Below are positions 63,433 through 64,000 of a DNA stretch of 64,000 bases, one piece after another. The position numbers were made by a program, and so were the translations under genes. Under the pieces are notes generated by a model. That model did not search any database. It was not told the origin of the DNA and saw only the letters and a program-made list of their open reading frames with translations. The DNA comes from Dolomedes plantarius (lineage: Eukaryota > Arthropoda > Arachnida > Araneae > Dolomedidae). The stretch spans positions 102,376,622-102,440,621 of the forward strand of contig OU015495.1 in assembly GCA_907164885.2 (NCBI GenBank). The letters run 5' to 3'. The first letter of the stretch is position 1; each line of letters opens with the position of its first letter.

Positions 63433-63680
63433 CCAGTAGTAGCTTAGTGGTAGCTCGTCGGCGCTCGGTGATGAGGGTACTCACATCGAATCCCGACAGT
63501 CGCCACTTGTCTTAACAACGTTCACCTATCCACATCCCTCGTAATTTCGCTGGTTACTTTATTATGGCAGCAACTTATAGGTGAACCAGCATTGCTCCCT
63601 ATGAAGGGACGTTACATAAATGTCTAAGCTTTAATCGGGATTCAAAGCCAAGCCCGCTCCATAGAAGCCCGTGAAGCTGG
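63433..63680. repeat. Chimeric SINE pair
   Basis: A forward tRNA-like head (A box TAGCTTAGTGGTAGCTCG 63440-63457; B box CACATCGAATCCCG 63482-63495) is followed by a body in the opposite orientation (TTATTATGGCAGCAAC...CCAGCATTGCTCCCTATG) matching the minus-strand SINE at 48.6 kb. Two SINEs were probably joined tail to tail. Confidence 0.55.
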
Positions 63681-64000
63681 CCACTTTACGATGTGAACAG
63701 CGTGTTACAAATATTGTAGACATAAGGTCTTTAAACTGATATAATATAAGAGAAATGTAAAAAAATACATTAGTAAAAAAAAACTGTAGAAATAAAGTTC
63801 GATTTGAGGCATTTCGAAGTGAAATGAACATGAGCTCTAAACAGTGATGCAATCATTTGCCGAGCTAATCACTTAAAAATCGTTCAAGGCCAGCTTTTAT
63901 TTATGGCTTCAGAGCATAAGCTATTCGGCTAAAAACTTGGTTTAAACGCAAGGCTCGTGATCGTATATTGCTAATTGATATTTGAGTTCAACTGTGAGCT
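63681..64000. other. Right edge, nothing recognised
   Basis: AT-rich DNA; the minus frame 63631-63852 is unconvincing. Confidence 0.4.

Overview
This is AT-rich animal nuclear DNA, most likely from an arthropod and probably a spider. The Tc1/mariner transposase near 42.5 kb reads like those I remember from orb-weavers, but that is memory, not a search. Long (TA)n tracts, tRNA-derived SINEs, introns with GT..AG borders and dense non-autonomous DNA transposons rule out a prokaryote.

Host gene. I can assemble one complete gene on the + strand across 12 kb: exon 1 at 10721-10792, exon 2 at 17705-17954 and exon 3 at 22816-23006. The exons join in phase (0, then 1) to give 170 codons ending in TGA, with AATAAA 62 bp downstream. 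The product is small, basic and tryptophan-rich and resembles the sperm microtubule inner protein SPMIP1 (ATP6V1FNB) family. Intron 1 holds a cluster of Helitron-like elements ending about 40 bp before exon 2. Intron 2 holds a SINE and a dispersed repeat.

Retroelement. A young 6-kb LTR retrotransposon (27712-33695) has 561/562-bp LTRs that differ by one base in a C run, a 4-bp target duplication, a tRNA-Leu-type primer site and a purine tract. It has one intact 686-codon frame: capsid (SCAN-like), zinc knuckle, protease, integrase HHCC finger. No integrase core, reverse transcriptase or RNase H is present. Its leader has seven ~95-bp repeats, each able to fold into three hairpins.

DNA transposons. 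The rest is a fossil bed of cut-and-paste elements, many with readable ends. Three copies of one hAT-like family each have a perfect 8-bp target duplication (37685, 46329, 60308). Two other hAT-like elements lie at 159-933 and 25682-26346. Pogo/Tigger-like deletion derivatives lie at 4438, 33733, 35436, 53339 and 61718. TA-flanked MITEs lie at 1542, 36952, 48814 and 50850. Near 41.5-44.1 kb there is a three-level nest: a SINE split by a hAT-like element, itself split by a full-length Tc1/mariner whose transposase frame is open but has lost two of three catalytic acids.

Other structure. There is a 114-bp minisatellite (39.2-39.9 kb), a 126-bp-armed inverted repeat (54877-55208), decayed tandem arrays (44.2-45.0, 47.9-48.5, 62.65-63.43 kb) and GC-richer single-copy blocks (3.6-4.2, 20.9-21.3, 34.3-34.8, 40.1-40.6, 49.4-49.8, 52.7-53.2 kb) that could be regulatory. 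Outside the 3-exon gene I found no convincing host coding sequence.
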